From positions 3,906,001 through 3,970,000 of the forward strand of contig NZ_AP022593.1 in assembly GCF_010731815.2 (NCBI RefSeq): a DNA stretch of 64,000 bases. The letters are read 5' to 3'. The notes under the pieces were generated by a model that did not search any database, was not told where the DNA came from, and was given only the letters and a program-made list of their open reading frames with translations. Of the stretch, positions 1 to 8,688 are shown in pieces (position 1 is the stretch's first letter; every line of letters begins with the position of its first letter). Source of the DNA: Mycolicibacterium arabiense. Its GTDB lineage: Bacteria; Actinomycetota; Actinomycetes; Mycobacteriales; Mycobacteriaceae. Both the position numbers and the translations under genes were made by a program.

Positions 1-982
1 CGGGGTTCGTGCCGTAGCCCGGTTGGCCGCCCGGTTGACCGCCCGGTTGACCGTAGCCACCCTGGCCACCCTGGTACGGGTCCTGGCCGCCGTACTGGCC
101 GGGCTGCTGCCCGTAGGGGTTGGGCTGGTACGGCGCCGTCTGGGGGCCACCCTGGGGCAGCTGCGGCGAAGGTGCGGGGTACTGCTGCTGCGGCCGGTCC
201 TGGCCGTACTGCGGATCCTGGCCGTACTGCGGCGAGCCGGTCTGCGGGTAGCCGCCCTGAGTCGCGTAGCGGGCCTGATCGGCGGTCTGCTGCGGCGCGC
301 TCGACTTGCGGTCGGCCAACTGCTGCCGGACGTTGCGGCCCTCCTCCTCGACCTTGTCGAGGTAGTTCTCCCACCGCTGCTGCATCGGCTTGATCAGACC
401 GCCGCCCACGCCGACGACGAGGATGCCGCCGATGGTGGCGAGGATCGCGACGAGCACTGGCAGCGTCACGGTCAGCGCGATGCCCACCTGATTCAGTGCG
501 GCGATGATGCCGAGACCGAGGATGAAGATGCTGGCGAGGTTGGCGAGCATCCGGCCGTAGGACAGGCCGCTCAACGCATTCGACACCAGATCCCGTACGG
601 CCGCAGCGATCGCCGACGCGACGACGACGATGATGAGCGCGACGACGAGCTTCGGCAGGAACGCGATGACGCCGGACAGCAGGTCGCTGATCGGATTCTG
701 GCCGAATACGCCGAACGCCAGCTGCAGGACGAACAACAGCAACGCGTAGTAGACGAGCTTGGAGACGATCGTGCTCGCGTCGTAGTCGCTGCGCGCGAGG
801 GCCTTCCGAACGCCACCGCGTTCCACTGCGCGGTCGAAGCCCACGCGTTCGAGGATCTTGTCGACGGCCTTCGCCAGCAGCTTGGCGACGATGATGCCGA
901 TGACGAGTATCAGGATGAAGGCGGCCAGTTTCGGCGCGAACGTCGCGACCGACCTCCACATGTCCTTCAGTGCATCTTCCAC
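1..982 (-). CDS. Conserved-TM-helix (MscS-like) membrane protein, C-terminus cut off
   Basis: The reading frame is open from a GTG at 982 to the window edge with no stop, so the C-terminus is missing. Upstream AAAGG gives a plausible ribosome site. About 190 residues carry four or five hydrophobic helices of the conserved TM helix repeat type (PF05552) found beside small-conductance mechanosensitive channels. A charged helix follows (around residues 205-225), then a long tail of Gly, Gln, Pro and Tyr with repeats such as QYGQDP and GGQPGGQPG. The MscS beta-domain is not visible, so channel activity is not shown. Such tails occur on mycobacterial envelope proteins. The family call is by recognition of the hydrophobic repeats. 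Confidence 0.75.
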   Translation of the reverse strand, partial: MEDALKDMWRSVATFAPKLAAFILILVIGIIVAKLLAKAVDKILERVGFDRAVERGGVRKALARSDYDASTIVSKLVYYALLLFVLQLAFGVFGQNPISDLLSGVIAFLPKLVVALIIVVVASAIAAAVRDLVSNALSGLSYGRMLANLASIFILGLGIIAALNQVGIALTVTLPVLVAILATIGGILVVGVGGGLIKPMQQRWENYLDKVEEEGRNVRQQLADRKSSAPQQTADQARYATQGGYPQTGSPQYGQDPQYGQDRPQQQYPAPSPQLPQGGPQTAPYQPNPYGQQPGQYGGQDPYQGGQGGYGQPGGQPGGQPGYGTNP

Positions 983-1144
983 GGGTACAGCCTTTCGTCT
1001 TGGTGCGACGGCGCCCCCGCGGCCGGCAATTCGAAATGACGCAGCCGTGAATTCCCGCGTGGTCTCGGCGCAAACGTCGGCGCCGAGGCTGTGTGCATTC
1101 GCAAGGAGCGCTTGTGCTCGCTGGGAGGCGGGCGTACCGTCGTA

Positions 1145-1163
1145 TATACCCCCCAGGGGTATA
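1145..1163. promoter_or_regulatory. CsoR-family operator upstream of DUF4396 gene
   Basis: TATACCCC, a 3-bp spacer and GGGGTATA form a perfect 8-bp inverted repeat. This matches the A/T-flanked C-run/G-run palindrome bound by CsoR/RcnR/CstR-type metal or persulfide repressors. It lies 25 bp before the GTG of the His-rich membrane protein. The cognate repressor gene is not in the window. Confidence 0.75.
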
Positions 1164-1187
1164 CGAACGGGAAGGGAGTCGAGCACC

Positions 1188-1847
1188 GTGACCACTCCGT
1201 CGCATCACGACCAGCACACGCAACACGAGCACCACCACATGGGCGGCAGCACCAATGCCATGGCGCTCAGCGCGACGTTGCACTGCCTCACCGGCTGCGC
1301 CATCGGCGAGATCGTCGGCCTCCTGATCGGAACGGCGCTCGGCTTGAGCAACGTGGCGACGATCGCGCTGGCCGTCGCCCTGGCGTTCTCGTTCGGCTAC
1401 GCGCTGTCGACGCTGCCACTCCTCAAGGCGGGCCTGGCGGTTGGCGCGGCGCTGCGCGTGGTGCTGGCCGCCGACACGCTGTCCATCCTCACCATGGAGG
1501 TCGTCGACAACTCCGTCATGGCGCTGATCCCGGGCGCGATGAACGCCGGTCTGGTCAACGTCGTGTTCTGGGTGGGCATGGCGATCGCGCTGACGGCAGC
1601 ATTCTTCGCCGCCTACCCGGTGAATCGCTACCTACTGCAGCGCGGCAAGGGGCATGCGCTCACCCACGAGTACCACCATTCCGGCGGCACCGCGACGGGA
1701 GCGCGGCGCTTCATCCCGTCGCTGAGCACCGGCGCTGTCGTCGCCGCGATCGCCGCGTTCATGCTGGGCGGGTTGGTGGTCGCGATCGCCGACGAACTCG
1801 GTGCTGCCGACCGGGCCGCGCACGCGCTGGTGTCGCCGCAGAGTTGA
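1188..1847 (+). CDS. DUF4396-type His-rich membrane protein, probable metal-stress gene
   Basis: 219 residues from GTG 1188, which has GGAAGGGAG about 11 bp upstream. The first 17 residues contain seven His (H6, H7, H10, H13, H15-H17). The first helix carries H32-C33 and C37 followed by E41, and a second His cluster (HEYHH) lies in a loop near residue 160. There are about five membrane helices. This is the pattern of DUF4396 membrane proteins of unknown function. The CsoR-type operator directly upstream suggests induction by copper or a related thiophilic signal, and the His/Cys residues would suit metal binding or transport. No transport reaction is known for the family. The downstream gene is convergent with only 11 bp between stops. 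Confidence 0.7.
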   Translation: MTTPSHHDQHTQHEHHHMGGSTNAMALSATLHCLTGCAIGEIVGLLIGTALGLSNVATIALAVALAFSFGYALSTLPLLKAGLAVGAALRVVLAADTLSILTMEVVDNSVMALIPGAMNAGLVNVVFWVGMAIALTAAFFAAYPVNRYLLQRGKGHALTHEYHHSGGTATGARRFIPSLSTGAVVAAIAAFMLGGLVVAIADELGAADRAAHALVSPQS

Positions 1848-1858
1848 CGGCCCGGGCC

Positions 1859-3448
1859 TCAGGTCGCCGCCGAGTACCTGCTGACGCAGTAGTGCAGGAG
1901 GACGGTCGCGTGCGGCGCCACCTCGTGCAGCGGGGCGGCGTCCTCGCAATAGAGTTCCAAGAGGTGGCCGCGCGAGGCCGACCTGGCGCCCACGACGAGC
2001 ACGGCTCGTTGGCCGAGTTCTCGTAGCAGGGCGACCTCCGCGGGGTCCGCGTTCTCGTCGTCGACATCGGCGACGAAGAACGTGCCGTTCTCGAGGGCAC
2101 GCACGGTCGCCGGGTAACGAGCAAGCAAATACACCGTGTCGTCGAATGAGTGCACCATCCGCAGTGGGCAGCCGCTGTCGCGGCGGCTGAGCATGCCGCG
2201 CTCCAACAGGAGCGCGTGGCCGTCGTCGGTGGTAATGGACGTCGCCCAGCCCGAGGCGTTGGCGACGCGACTCAGTTCGGCGGTCAATAGGTCCAGCGCG
2301 TCGGAGAGTGTGGCCTCGGGCCGCTGCGACAGGCTCGCGACCACGCGCGGAACGAGTTGGTCCAAAGCACGTCTACCGTGCGCGGCCCGGGGGGTAGGCC
2401 AGGACGTGCCGCCCGCGCCGGACTGGGTGTGCAGGCGCATCCGCCCCGGACCTTCTCGCTTGGCAGCCATGAGTGCGGCATCGGCTGCGGCGATCAGCTC
2501 GTGGGCGGACGTCAGCTGCATGTCACGCGAAGCCACACCCCAGCACAACGACACCGATGCGCCGGTCTCGGTCGTCAGCTCCTGAGCCGCTTCCCTGGCC
2601 AGGCGTTCGGCGTCGGCCAGCGTGCGCCTCGGAAGCAAGACGCAGAACTCGTCGCCGCCCATCCTGACGACCAGGGCATCCGGCACGGCGGAGCTCACGG
2701 TGCTCATGACGTCCGCGACATCGCGCAAGAGCTTGTCGCCCGCGGGGTGACCGTGGCGGTCGTTGACGATCTTCAGACCGTCGAGGTCGCCAATCAATAG
2801 CGTGACCGGTACATCGGCCGCGTAATAGTCGTGCAGACGGTCATCGAGGGCGCGTCGGTTCGCCAACCCGGTCAGCGGATCCTCGTACGCGTACTGCGAC
2901 ATCTCGCCGAAGATCTCCGCAGTGCGGATCGCCGCCGACACGGTGGACCCGATCATGCTCAGCAGTTCGACGTCGGGGGGCCCGAATCGCCGTCCGTCGG
3001 TTCCGGTCGCCCACAGTTCGCCCCACATCGACCCGTCGCACATGATGGGTACGGCCAGTTCGCTCTCCTTGCCCAACGACCGGACCAGGGCCAGTGCGGC
3101 CGAATCGGCGGCGTGGTCGTCGATGGAACTCACGTAGGGCCTGCCGTGTCGCAGCAGGTCCGTGACCAACCGGTAATCGGCCAACCGGTAGCTCTCGTCC
3201 TTCGGCCAACGTTGTTCACCCGGGCCGAGATCGCCGACGTTGATCAACGTGCGGAGCACTCCCGATTCACGTTCCCAACGGCTGATCGAGAACGAAGCGG
3301 CTCCGAGCGCCACCAGGCTCTCCTCGGCGATCGCCTCGAGGGCGGCTTCGAGCCGCCGTGCTCCCATGATCGCCCGGGACATGCGAAGCAGCATCCGCAG
3401 CGTCGACTCATCCGCGTCATTCGGTCCAAGGGCAGGCTCTGCCGTCAT
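1859..3448 (-). CDS. GAF-GGDEF protein, probable diguanylate cyclase
   Basis: 529 residues from ATG 3448, with GGGGGTG 6-7 bp upstream; an upstream in-frame extension is possible but lacks a ribosome site. Residues ~30-180 form a GAF-like sensor domain. Residues ~188-345 are a GGDEF domain with DPLTGLANRR and an intact GGDEF at 264-268, so cyclic-di-GMP synthesis is plausible. I see no RxxD inhibitory site just before it. Residues ~355-529 look like a second sensory domain that I cannot name with confidence. There are no membrane segments. It is convergent with the DUF4396 gene. Confidence 0.8.
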   Translation of the reverse strand: MTAEPALGPNDADESTLRMLLRMSRAIMGARRLEAALEAIAEESLVALGAASFSISRWERESGVLRTLINVGDLGPGEQRWPKDESYRLADYRLVTDLLRHGRPYVSSIDDHAADSAALALVRSLGKESELAVPIMCDGSMWGELWATGTDGRRFGPPDVELLSMIGSTVSAAIRTAEIFGEMSQYAYEDPLTGLANRRALDDRLHDYYAADVPVTLLIGDLDGLKIVNDRHGHPAGDKLLRDVADVMSTVSSAVPDALVVRMGGDEFCVLLPRRTLADAERLAREAAQELTTETGASVSLCWGVASRDMQLTSAHELIAAADAALMAAKREGPGRMRLHTQSGAGGTSWPTPRAAHGRRALDQLVPRVVASLSQRPEATLSDALDLLTAELSRVANASGWATSITTDDGHALLLERGMLSRRDSGCPLRMVHSFDDTVYLLARYPATVRALENGTFFVADVDDENADPAEVALLRELGQRAVLVVGARSASRGHLLELYCEDAAPLHEVAPHATVLLHYCVSRYSAAT

Positions 3449-3577
3449 TGCGTTCACCCCCGTAAACCCGTGGTTCCGAAGATTACGCCCGTGACGTGCC
3501 AGGTCGGCGCAGAACGACTCAGGTAGCAACAAGCCTTCGCTTCGTGGCCCAACCGACGCCGAGACGAGGGGACGAGC

Positions 3578-5140
3578 CTACGTGCGGGCCGCCGCCTTCG
3601 CTCTACCGATCGCCGGCACGCCCGCCAGCAGGCCGCGCTGCGGCACGCCCATGATGGGCTCCGCGGCTGCGCCGAGTTCGGCGAGCACGTCGTTGGCCGC
3701 GAGGGTGCCAGACATCGACGAGCGCTCCATCAGCCCTGAGAGATAGGGCAGTTCGACGAAGTCCCCGGCGAGGCGCAACCCGCGGGCGTCAGTCCGCACG
3801 CCCGGACGCGTCCCGGCCGATCCCGGCGGGAACGCGGGGGCCGTCGCCTCGAGGCGGTCGTGGCGGTGCAGCACCGTGGCTCCGGTGATCTCGGGCCACA
3901 GGACTGCCAACTCGTCGAACATCGCCTTCGCCGCTGTGTCGGCATCGCCGAGACTGCAGGAGTAGGAATGCAACTCGATCACCGAACCGCCGGTGGCGCG
4001 GGCCCACTGCTCGCTCGGCTCCTCCAGGCGTGAGTAGATGGCGATCGAATCGAGGTTCGGCTGGCCGCTGACCGCGCTGAACGGGGCCCGCTCGGGTGCG
4101 ACGTCCCGGTCCAACCAGTACCGGCTCACCGCGAACGGCGGTGCCACGCGCAGACTCTCGCAGCGCTGGGCCAGCAGCGGCGCTGCCGCGGCGGTCTCCG
4201 GCGACGCGGCGATCAGCGAGCGCAGGGCCCCTGGATCGAGCGCGACGATCAGGTGCCGGGTGGACAGTCGGCCCGCGCTCGTGTCGACGTCCCAGCCCGA
4301 CGCACTCGGCGCGACCGACGTGACGCGGGTGCCGGTCCGGACGTCACCGCCGTGGCGAATCAGGTGATCCCGCAACGGGTTCCAGATCGCCGTCGCGTGG
4401 TCGGTCGACGGCACGTCGAAGCCGATGCCCTCGGGGTTGCCGAGGAAGTAGTAGTGGAACATCGCCACCAGTTCCGCGGCCGACAGCTGACCCTGGTTGC
4501 AGAAGAAGGACCTGGCGAACGCCTCGAACAGCATGGTGCGGGTGCGTGCGCTCATGCCGAGGCCGTCGAGGAAGGTGGCGGCGTCGACGTCGTCGAGTTC
4601 GGCCGTCGTCGTGGCGCGGTCGTAGGCGAGCAGGGCGCGCCCCGAATCAGGGTTGGCGTTGACGAAGTCGTGTCGCGACAGGCTCTTCGACCGCAGCGCC
4701 AGCGCAAGAAGATTCAGCGGCGGTGCGGCGGGGAGGCCCGACAAGTCCTCCGGCGGCCAGTCCGCCGAGATCACGGGGTAGCTCTTCACGGGCGCTAGGA
4801 ACGACAGGTCCGGGTCGGCTCGCCGCAGGATCGACCGCCACGTGTAGTAGTGCCGGAAGAACGCGTGGAAGCCGTGCTCGATGTTCTGCTCGGTGCCGTC
4901 GGGCAGCCGTTCGGGCCACGCACCGAGTCGCCCGCCGAGGTGATCGGCAGCCTCGAGCACCGTCACCCGCACGCCACGCTCGGCCAGCACCACCGCAGCC
5001 GAGACGCCTGCGATGCCGCCGCCGACGATCACCGCCTCCGAACCCGGCGGAACGTCGTGCGGCAGCATCGGATCGGGCGTCACCAGGCGGCGCGGCCGCA
5101 TGCGGAACGGGGCAGCGCGGCTGGTCATCGGATCGCTCAC
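3578..5140 (-). CDS. CrtU-like carotenoid FAD oxidoreductase
   Basis: 520 residues from GTG 5140, with GGGAGG six bases upstream; the start overlaps the stop of the CruF-like gene as GTGA, so translation is coupled. N-terminal GGGIAGVSAA is a Rossmann FAD site. The segment HGFHAFFRHYYTWR and the later FARSFF...LSAAEL...FHYYFLG resemble CrtU (beta-carotene desaturase/methyltransferase of isorenieratene synthesis). CrtU converts beta-ionone rings to aromatic rings, but similarity alone does not fix the substrate here. It lies second in a leftward operon with CruF, opposite a CruG-CrtI operon, so a role in late carotenoid tailoring is likely. A general amine-oxidase-type flavoprotein is the alternative. 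Confidence 0.75.
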   Translation of the reverse strand: MSDPMTSRAAPFRMRPRRLVTPDPMLPHDVPPGSEAVIVGGGIAGVSAAVVLAERGVRVTVLEAADHLGGRLGAWPERLPDGTEQNIEHGFHAFFRHYYTWRSILRRADPDLSFLAPVKSYPVISADWPPEDLSGLPAAPPLNLLALALRSKSLSRHDFVNANPDSGRALLAYDRATTTAELDDVDAATFLDGLGMSARTRTMLFEAFARSFFCNQGQLSAAELVAMFHYYFLGNPEGIGFDVPSTDHATAIWNPLRDHLIRHGGDVRTGTRVTSVAPSASGWDVDTSAGRLSTRHLIVALDPGALRSLIAASPETAAAAPLLAQRCESLRVAPPFAVSRYWLDRDVAPERAPFSAVSGQPNLDSIAIYSRLEEPSEQWARATGGSVIELHSYSCSLGDADTAAKAMFDELAVLWPEITGATVLHRHDRLEATAPAFPPGSAGTRPGVRTDARGLRLAGDFVELPYLSGLMERSSMSGTLAANDVLAELGAAAEPIMGVPQRGLLAGVPAIGRAKAAART

Positions 5141-5937
5141 GAGGTACCTCCCTGGTACGTACGCCCGCGTCGGCGGGCAAGGGTCAAGGCGAACGGGATG
5201 GCGACGGCGCCCATCAGGACACCCCCGGTCACCGCGGATCCGGGCAGTCCGAAGAAGACGGCATGGGCGAGCACCGAGGAGAAGTAGACCCACAGGTACA
5301 GCGCGGCCGCGGGAGCAGAGGGACCGTCGGCGCGGGGGAGTGCACGATCGAGCGCCGTCATCACCGCGGCCGAGACCAGCAGCCAACCGACGTAGTTCGT
5401 CAACGGGATGCCCGGGATCAGGGGCAGCCCGGGCTCGGGGTCGAACCACGTCCAGTGGCCGGCCGACACCATCTGCGGGTCGAGGAACACGTCCCACGCC
5501 GTCAGCGCCGCCGCTCCGACCGCGACGACGGCCGCCCGCCGCGTGACGAGGGTTCGGGCGACGTTCAGGGCGGGCCACGCCATCATCACCCACGCCATCG
5601 GCACCACCACGGGCACGCCGATGATCTCCGCCCCGAGGGTGCCGGTGTAGGCGTACTCGCCGAACGGCCAGCCCGTCGCCACCCCGATCGACTCCGCCAC
5701 CAGGCCGCCGCCACCCGCCGCGCCGATCAGAACGGCGGCGCCACCGACACCGTGCACCCGGGCGGCGTCGGCGACCGCGGCGAGGAAGAAGACCACCACG
5801 CTGGTGACGGTCACCTCGGTGCGCCAGGCCTCGGGCATCAGGGGATAGGCGATCTGGACGAGGATCGCGGCAGCGACCAGCGTCCATACCGCCGCGTGCA
5901 TGGAGCGCACGGGCGCTACGGGCACGGCGAACGCCAT
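5137..5937 (-). CDS. CruF-type carotenoid biosynthesis membrane protein
   Basis: 266 residues from ATG 5937, with GGAGG 7-8 bp upstream. Seven or eight hydrophobic helices. The segments GWPFGEYAYT and WDVFLDPQM are typical of the DUF422/PF04240 carotenoid family, which includes the C-1',2' hydratase CruF. In other bacteria it adds water to the psi end of a carotenoid, making the hydroxyl that CruG glycosylates. The CruG-like glycosyltransferase is divergently transcribed 88 bp away, which supports the assignment. It overlaps the CrtU-like gene downstream by 4 bp. Confidence 0.8.
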   Translation of the reverse strand: MAFAVPVAPVRSMHAAVWTLVAAAILVQIAYPLMPEAWRTEVTVTSVVVFFLAAVADAARVHGVGGAAVLIGAAGGGGLVAESIGVATGWPFGEYAYTGTLGAEIIGVPVVVPMAWVMMAWPALNVARTLVTRRAAVVAVGAAALTAWDVFLDPQMVSAGHWTWFDPEPGLPLIPGIPLTNYVGWLLVSAAVMTALDRALPRADGPSAPAAALYLWVYFSSVLAHAVFFGLPGSAVTGGVLMGAVAIPFALTLARRRGRTYQGGTS

Positions 5938-6013
5938 GCGTGCTACCTCCAGCGTCGAGGAACCGGGAAGCCGACGCCCGTGCCCGCCGACTGTGCGGCA
6001 GGGCGAGACTCCG

Positions 6014-6019
6014 TAGAGT
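6014..6019 (+). promoter_or_regulatory. -10 element TAGAGT for a leaderless carotenoid transcript
   Basis: TAGAGT fits the mycobacterial TANNNT -10 and ends 6 bp before GTG 6026. Transcription would therefore begin at or next to the start codon. Confidence 0.4.
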
Positions 6020-6025
6020 TTGCAG

Positions 6026-7159
6026 GTGCCCGATGCGCGCTTGATGAAAACCCTACGCGCCACCGTGGCCGCCGGCTCGACGCTCGCCTGCATCGGTACC
6101 GCCCACCAGCTCGTCAACCAGCGCCTGCTGCGCAAGCCGCCGATGGACCCACCGCCCGTGACGTCGGCCGTCTCGCTGCTGGTGCCCGCCCGCAACGAGG
6201 CGCACCGCATCGGCCCCACCATTCGATCCCTGCTCGACCAGTGCGGACTGGCCGACGCCGAGATCCTGGTGCTCGACGACTGCTCGACCGATGGCACCGC
6301 CGAGGCGGTGCTGTCGGAGGCCGGGTCCGACCCCCGGCTGCGAGTGCTCGCGGGCGCTCAGCCGGCCGCCGGGGCGCTCGGCAAGCCGAACGCCTGCGCC
6401 CAGCTCGCCGCCGCCGCACGCGGCGACACCCTGGTCTACGTCGACGCCGACGTCGTCCTCTCGCCCCACGCCGTCGCGGCCGCGGTCGCCGTGCTCCTCG
6501 GTCCCAAGCCGTTGGACCTGCTGTGCCCGTGGCCGCGGCAAGTCACCGCCGGCATCGTCGGCCGGCTCGTCCAACCGCTGCTGGCGTGGTCGTGGCTCAC
6601 CACCCTCCCGCTGCGCATCGCCGAGGGGTCGCGGCGGCCCTCGATGGCCGTCGCGAACGGCCAGTTCCTGCTCGTCGACGCCGAGGCCCTGGCGCGGGCC
6701 GGCGGCTGGCAGGCGGTGTCCGGTGAGGTGCTCGACGACATCGGGCTGGCCAGGGCCGTGCGCGCGAGTGGGGGTCGGACCGGCGTCGCCGACGGCGCCG
6801 GCCTCGCGACCTGCCGCATGTACGCCAGCGGACGCGACCTCGGCCAGGGCTATCGCAAGTCGCTGTGGGCCGCGTTCGGTTCGCCCGCCGGCGCCGTCGC
6901 AGTGGGGACCGCGTTGACCGTCGTCTACGTCGTGCCCGCCGCGGCCGCGCTGACGGGCTCCGCGGTCGGCGCGCTGGGATACGGCGCCGCGGTGGCGGGC
7001 CGGGTGGCCGCCGCACGGTGGTGCGGCCGACCCGGGTGGCCCGCCTTCGCCGATGCCGCCGCCCATCCCGTCTCCGTGCTGGCCCTGCTGGGTCTGCTGG
7101 CCTCGTCGTGGGTTGGACGGGTGCGGGGGACGCTGGAGTGGAAGGGCCGACGGCTATGA
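6026..7159 (+). CDS. CruG-like carotenoid glycosyltransferase (GT2)
   Basis: 377 residues from GTG 6026; TTG 6020 and ATG 6044 are in-frame alternatives, and the -10 placement favours 6026. After an N-terminal hydrophobic segment, ARNEAHRIGPTIRSLL and LVLDDCSTDGT are the GT2 nucleotide-sugar site, VYVDADV is the metal-binding DxD, and EVLDDIGLARA stands where the acceptor-side acidic motif lies. The C-terminus has three or four membrane helices. CruG transfers a sugar to the 1'-hydroxyl made by CruF; that function is inferred from family and neighbours. The stop overlaps the next start as ATGA. Confidence 0.75.
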   Translation: MPDARLMKTLRATVAAGSTLACIGTAHQLVNQRLLRKPPMDPPPVTSAVSLLVPARNEAHRIGPTIRSLLDQCGLADAEILVLDDCSTDGTAEAVLSEAGSDPRLRVLAGAQPAAGALGKPNACAQLAAAARGDTLVYVDADVVLSPHAVAAAVAVLLGPKPLDLLCPWPRQVTAGIVGRLVQPLLAWSWLTTLPLRIAEGSRRPSMAVANGQFLLVDAEALARAGGWQAVSGEVLDDIGLARAVRASGGRTGVADGAGLATCRMYASGRDLGQGYRKSLWAAFGSPAGAVAVGTALTVVYVVPAAAALTGSAVGALGYGAAVAGRVAAARWCGRPGWPAFADAAAHPVSVLALLGLLASSWVGRVRGTLEWKGRRL

Positions 7160-8688
7160 GCGAGGCGATCGTGATCGGCGCCGGGCTGGGCGGTCTCGCC
7201 GCTGCAGCGCGTCTCGCGGCGGCGGGCCACCGCGTCACCGTCTACGAGAGCGCCCCGACCGTCGGCGGCAAGCTCGGCCTACTGCAGCGCGACGGGTTCA
7301 CCTTCGACACCGGACCGTCACTGCTCACCGTGCCCGACGTGCTCGAGCAGCTGTTCACCGAGACCGGCGGGCCCTCCGGCCTGCATCCGGTGGCCGTCGA
7401 CCCGGCGTGTGCGTACCGCTTCGCCGACGGCACCGAGTTCGCGATGCCGCACGATCCCGCGAACGTGCCTGCTGCGCTAGACGACGCCCTCGGCGCCGGT
7501 GCGGGAGCGTCGTGGCAGCGGCTACACGACCGGTCCCGCCGACTGTGGGACCTCGTCGGCGAACCCATTCTGCGCCAACCCATCTCGCTGCCCGCACTGG
7601 CCCGGATGAGTCTGCGGCCCGCCGACCTCCGAGCGGTCGCGCCGTGGCTGACCATCGACCGTCTCGGGCGCCGGATGCTGCCCGACCCGCGGCTGCGGAC
7701 CTGGTTGAACCGCTACGCGACGTACTCCGGGTCGGACCCGCGCCGCACGCCCGCGGTCCTCGGGGTGACGTCGTTCGTCGAGCAGGAGTTCGGTGCGTGG
7801 TACGTGCCCGGCGGGCTGCGCCGGATCGTCGACGCCAGCGCCACGCGCTGCACCGACCTCGGCGTCGCAATCCACACCGGCACCGAGGTCGAGTCCGTCC
7901 TGATGTCGGGTGGTCGCGTCAGCGGCGTCCGGGTCGACGGCCGCGACCACCACGCCGACGTAGTGGTGAGCAACGCCGACGCCGACGTCCTGCACGACCG
8001 GCTGCTACCGCCGAAGGCCATGCGCCGGCGTCGGCGTTCCCCGCGGTCGATGGCAGGCTTCGTCCTGATGCTCGGTCTGTCGGGCCGCGACCCCGGGCCC
8101 GCGCACCGGGTCTACTTCCCGGCTGACTACGACGCGGAGTTCGACGCAATCTTCGGGCGTCGGCCGGAGCCCGTGGCCGATCCCACGGTGTACGTGCACG
8201 CCCCCGATGACCCGGCGCTGCGCCCCGACGATGATTCCGAGGGATGGTTCGTCCTGGTGAACGCGCCTGCCCACGACCCGGGTCGAGGGGTCGACTGGGA
8301 TGCACCCGGTCTGCGCGAGCACTACGCCGACCACGTACTCGACGTCCTCGCCGACCGCGGCGTCGACGTCCGGCCCAGGATCCGGTTCACCGAGACCATC
8401 ACGCCCGCGGACCTGCAACGGCGCACGGGCGCCCCCGGCGGAGCGATCTACGGCACCGCCTCGCACGGCCCGAACGCGGCGCTGCGTCGCCCGGCCAACC
8501 GCAGCCCGATCCCCGGCCTGTACCTCGTCGGCGGCTCGGCCCACCCCGGCGGCGGCATCCCGCTGGTGCTCATGTCGGCGGAGATCGTCGCCCGGCTCAT
8601 CGGACCGGCGGGAACTGCGGGGGCATCGAGCGCCGGACGCCGTACAGCAATTGACCCATCCCCACGACTCCGACGGCGGTCCACGTGA
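7156..8688 (+). CDS. CrtI-family phytoene desaturase-like flavoprotein
   Basis: 510 residues, ATG 7156 overlapping the upstream stop (ATGA). GAGLGGLAAAARL near residue 8 is the FAD dinucleotide site, followed by TFDTGPSLLTVPDVL, a CrtI hallmark. The C-terminal motif LYLVGGSAHPGGGIPLVLMSAE is the family's flavin-binding end. CrtI homologues desaturate or isomerise carotenoid backbones; being next to CruF/CruG it could be a CrtD-type 3,4-desaturase rather than a phytoene desaturase. The last 92 bp overlap the convergent CDP-alcohol phosphatidyltransferase gene, and the final ~20 residues are basic and may be dispensable. Confidence 0.82.
   Translation: MSEAIVIGAGLGGLAAAARLAAAGHRVTVYESAPTVGGKLGLLQRDGFTFDTGPSLLTVPDVLEQLFTETGGPSGLHPVAVDPACAYRFADGTEFAMPHDPANVPAALDDALGAGAGASWQRLHDRSRRLWDLVGEPILRQPISLPALARMSLRPADLRAVAPWLTIDRLGRRMLPDPRLRTWLNRYATYSGSDPRRTPAVLGVTSFVEQEFGAWYVPGGLRRIVDASATRCTDLGVAIHTGTEVESVLMSGGRVSGVRVDGRDHHADVVVSNADADVLHDRLLPPKAMRRRRRSPRSMAGFVLMLGLSGRDPGPAHRVYFPADYDAEFDAIFGRRPEPVADPTVYVHAPDDPALRPDDDSEGWFVLVNAPAHDPGRGVDWDAPGLREHYADHVLDVLADRGVDVRPRIRFTETITPADLQRRTGAPGGAIYGTASHGPNAALRRPANRSPIPGLYLVGGSAHPGGGIPLVLMSAEIVARLIGPAGTAGASSAGRRTAIDPSPRLRRRST

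Noticed and set aside
23..1039. Long plus-strand open frame opposite the first gene
   Set aside because: It is the antisense of the membrane protein gene; the minus strand gives clear helices and a Tyr/Gln/Gly tail while the plus strand gives low-complexity Arg/Asp sequence.
2136..2585. Plus-strand open frame within the GGDEF gene
   Set aside because: Antisense of a gene with intact GGDEF motif; Ser/Arg/Ala-rich and without start signals.
4723..6726. 667-codon plus-strand open frame over the carotenoid genes
   Set aside because: Arg/Pro/Gly-rich antisense of CruF/CrtU genes, no domain; a product of high GC third positions.
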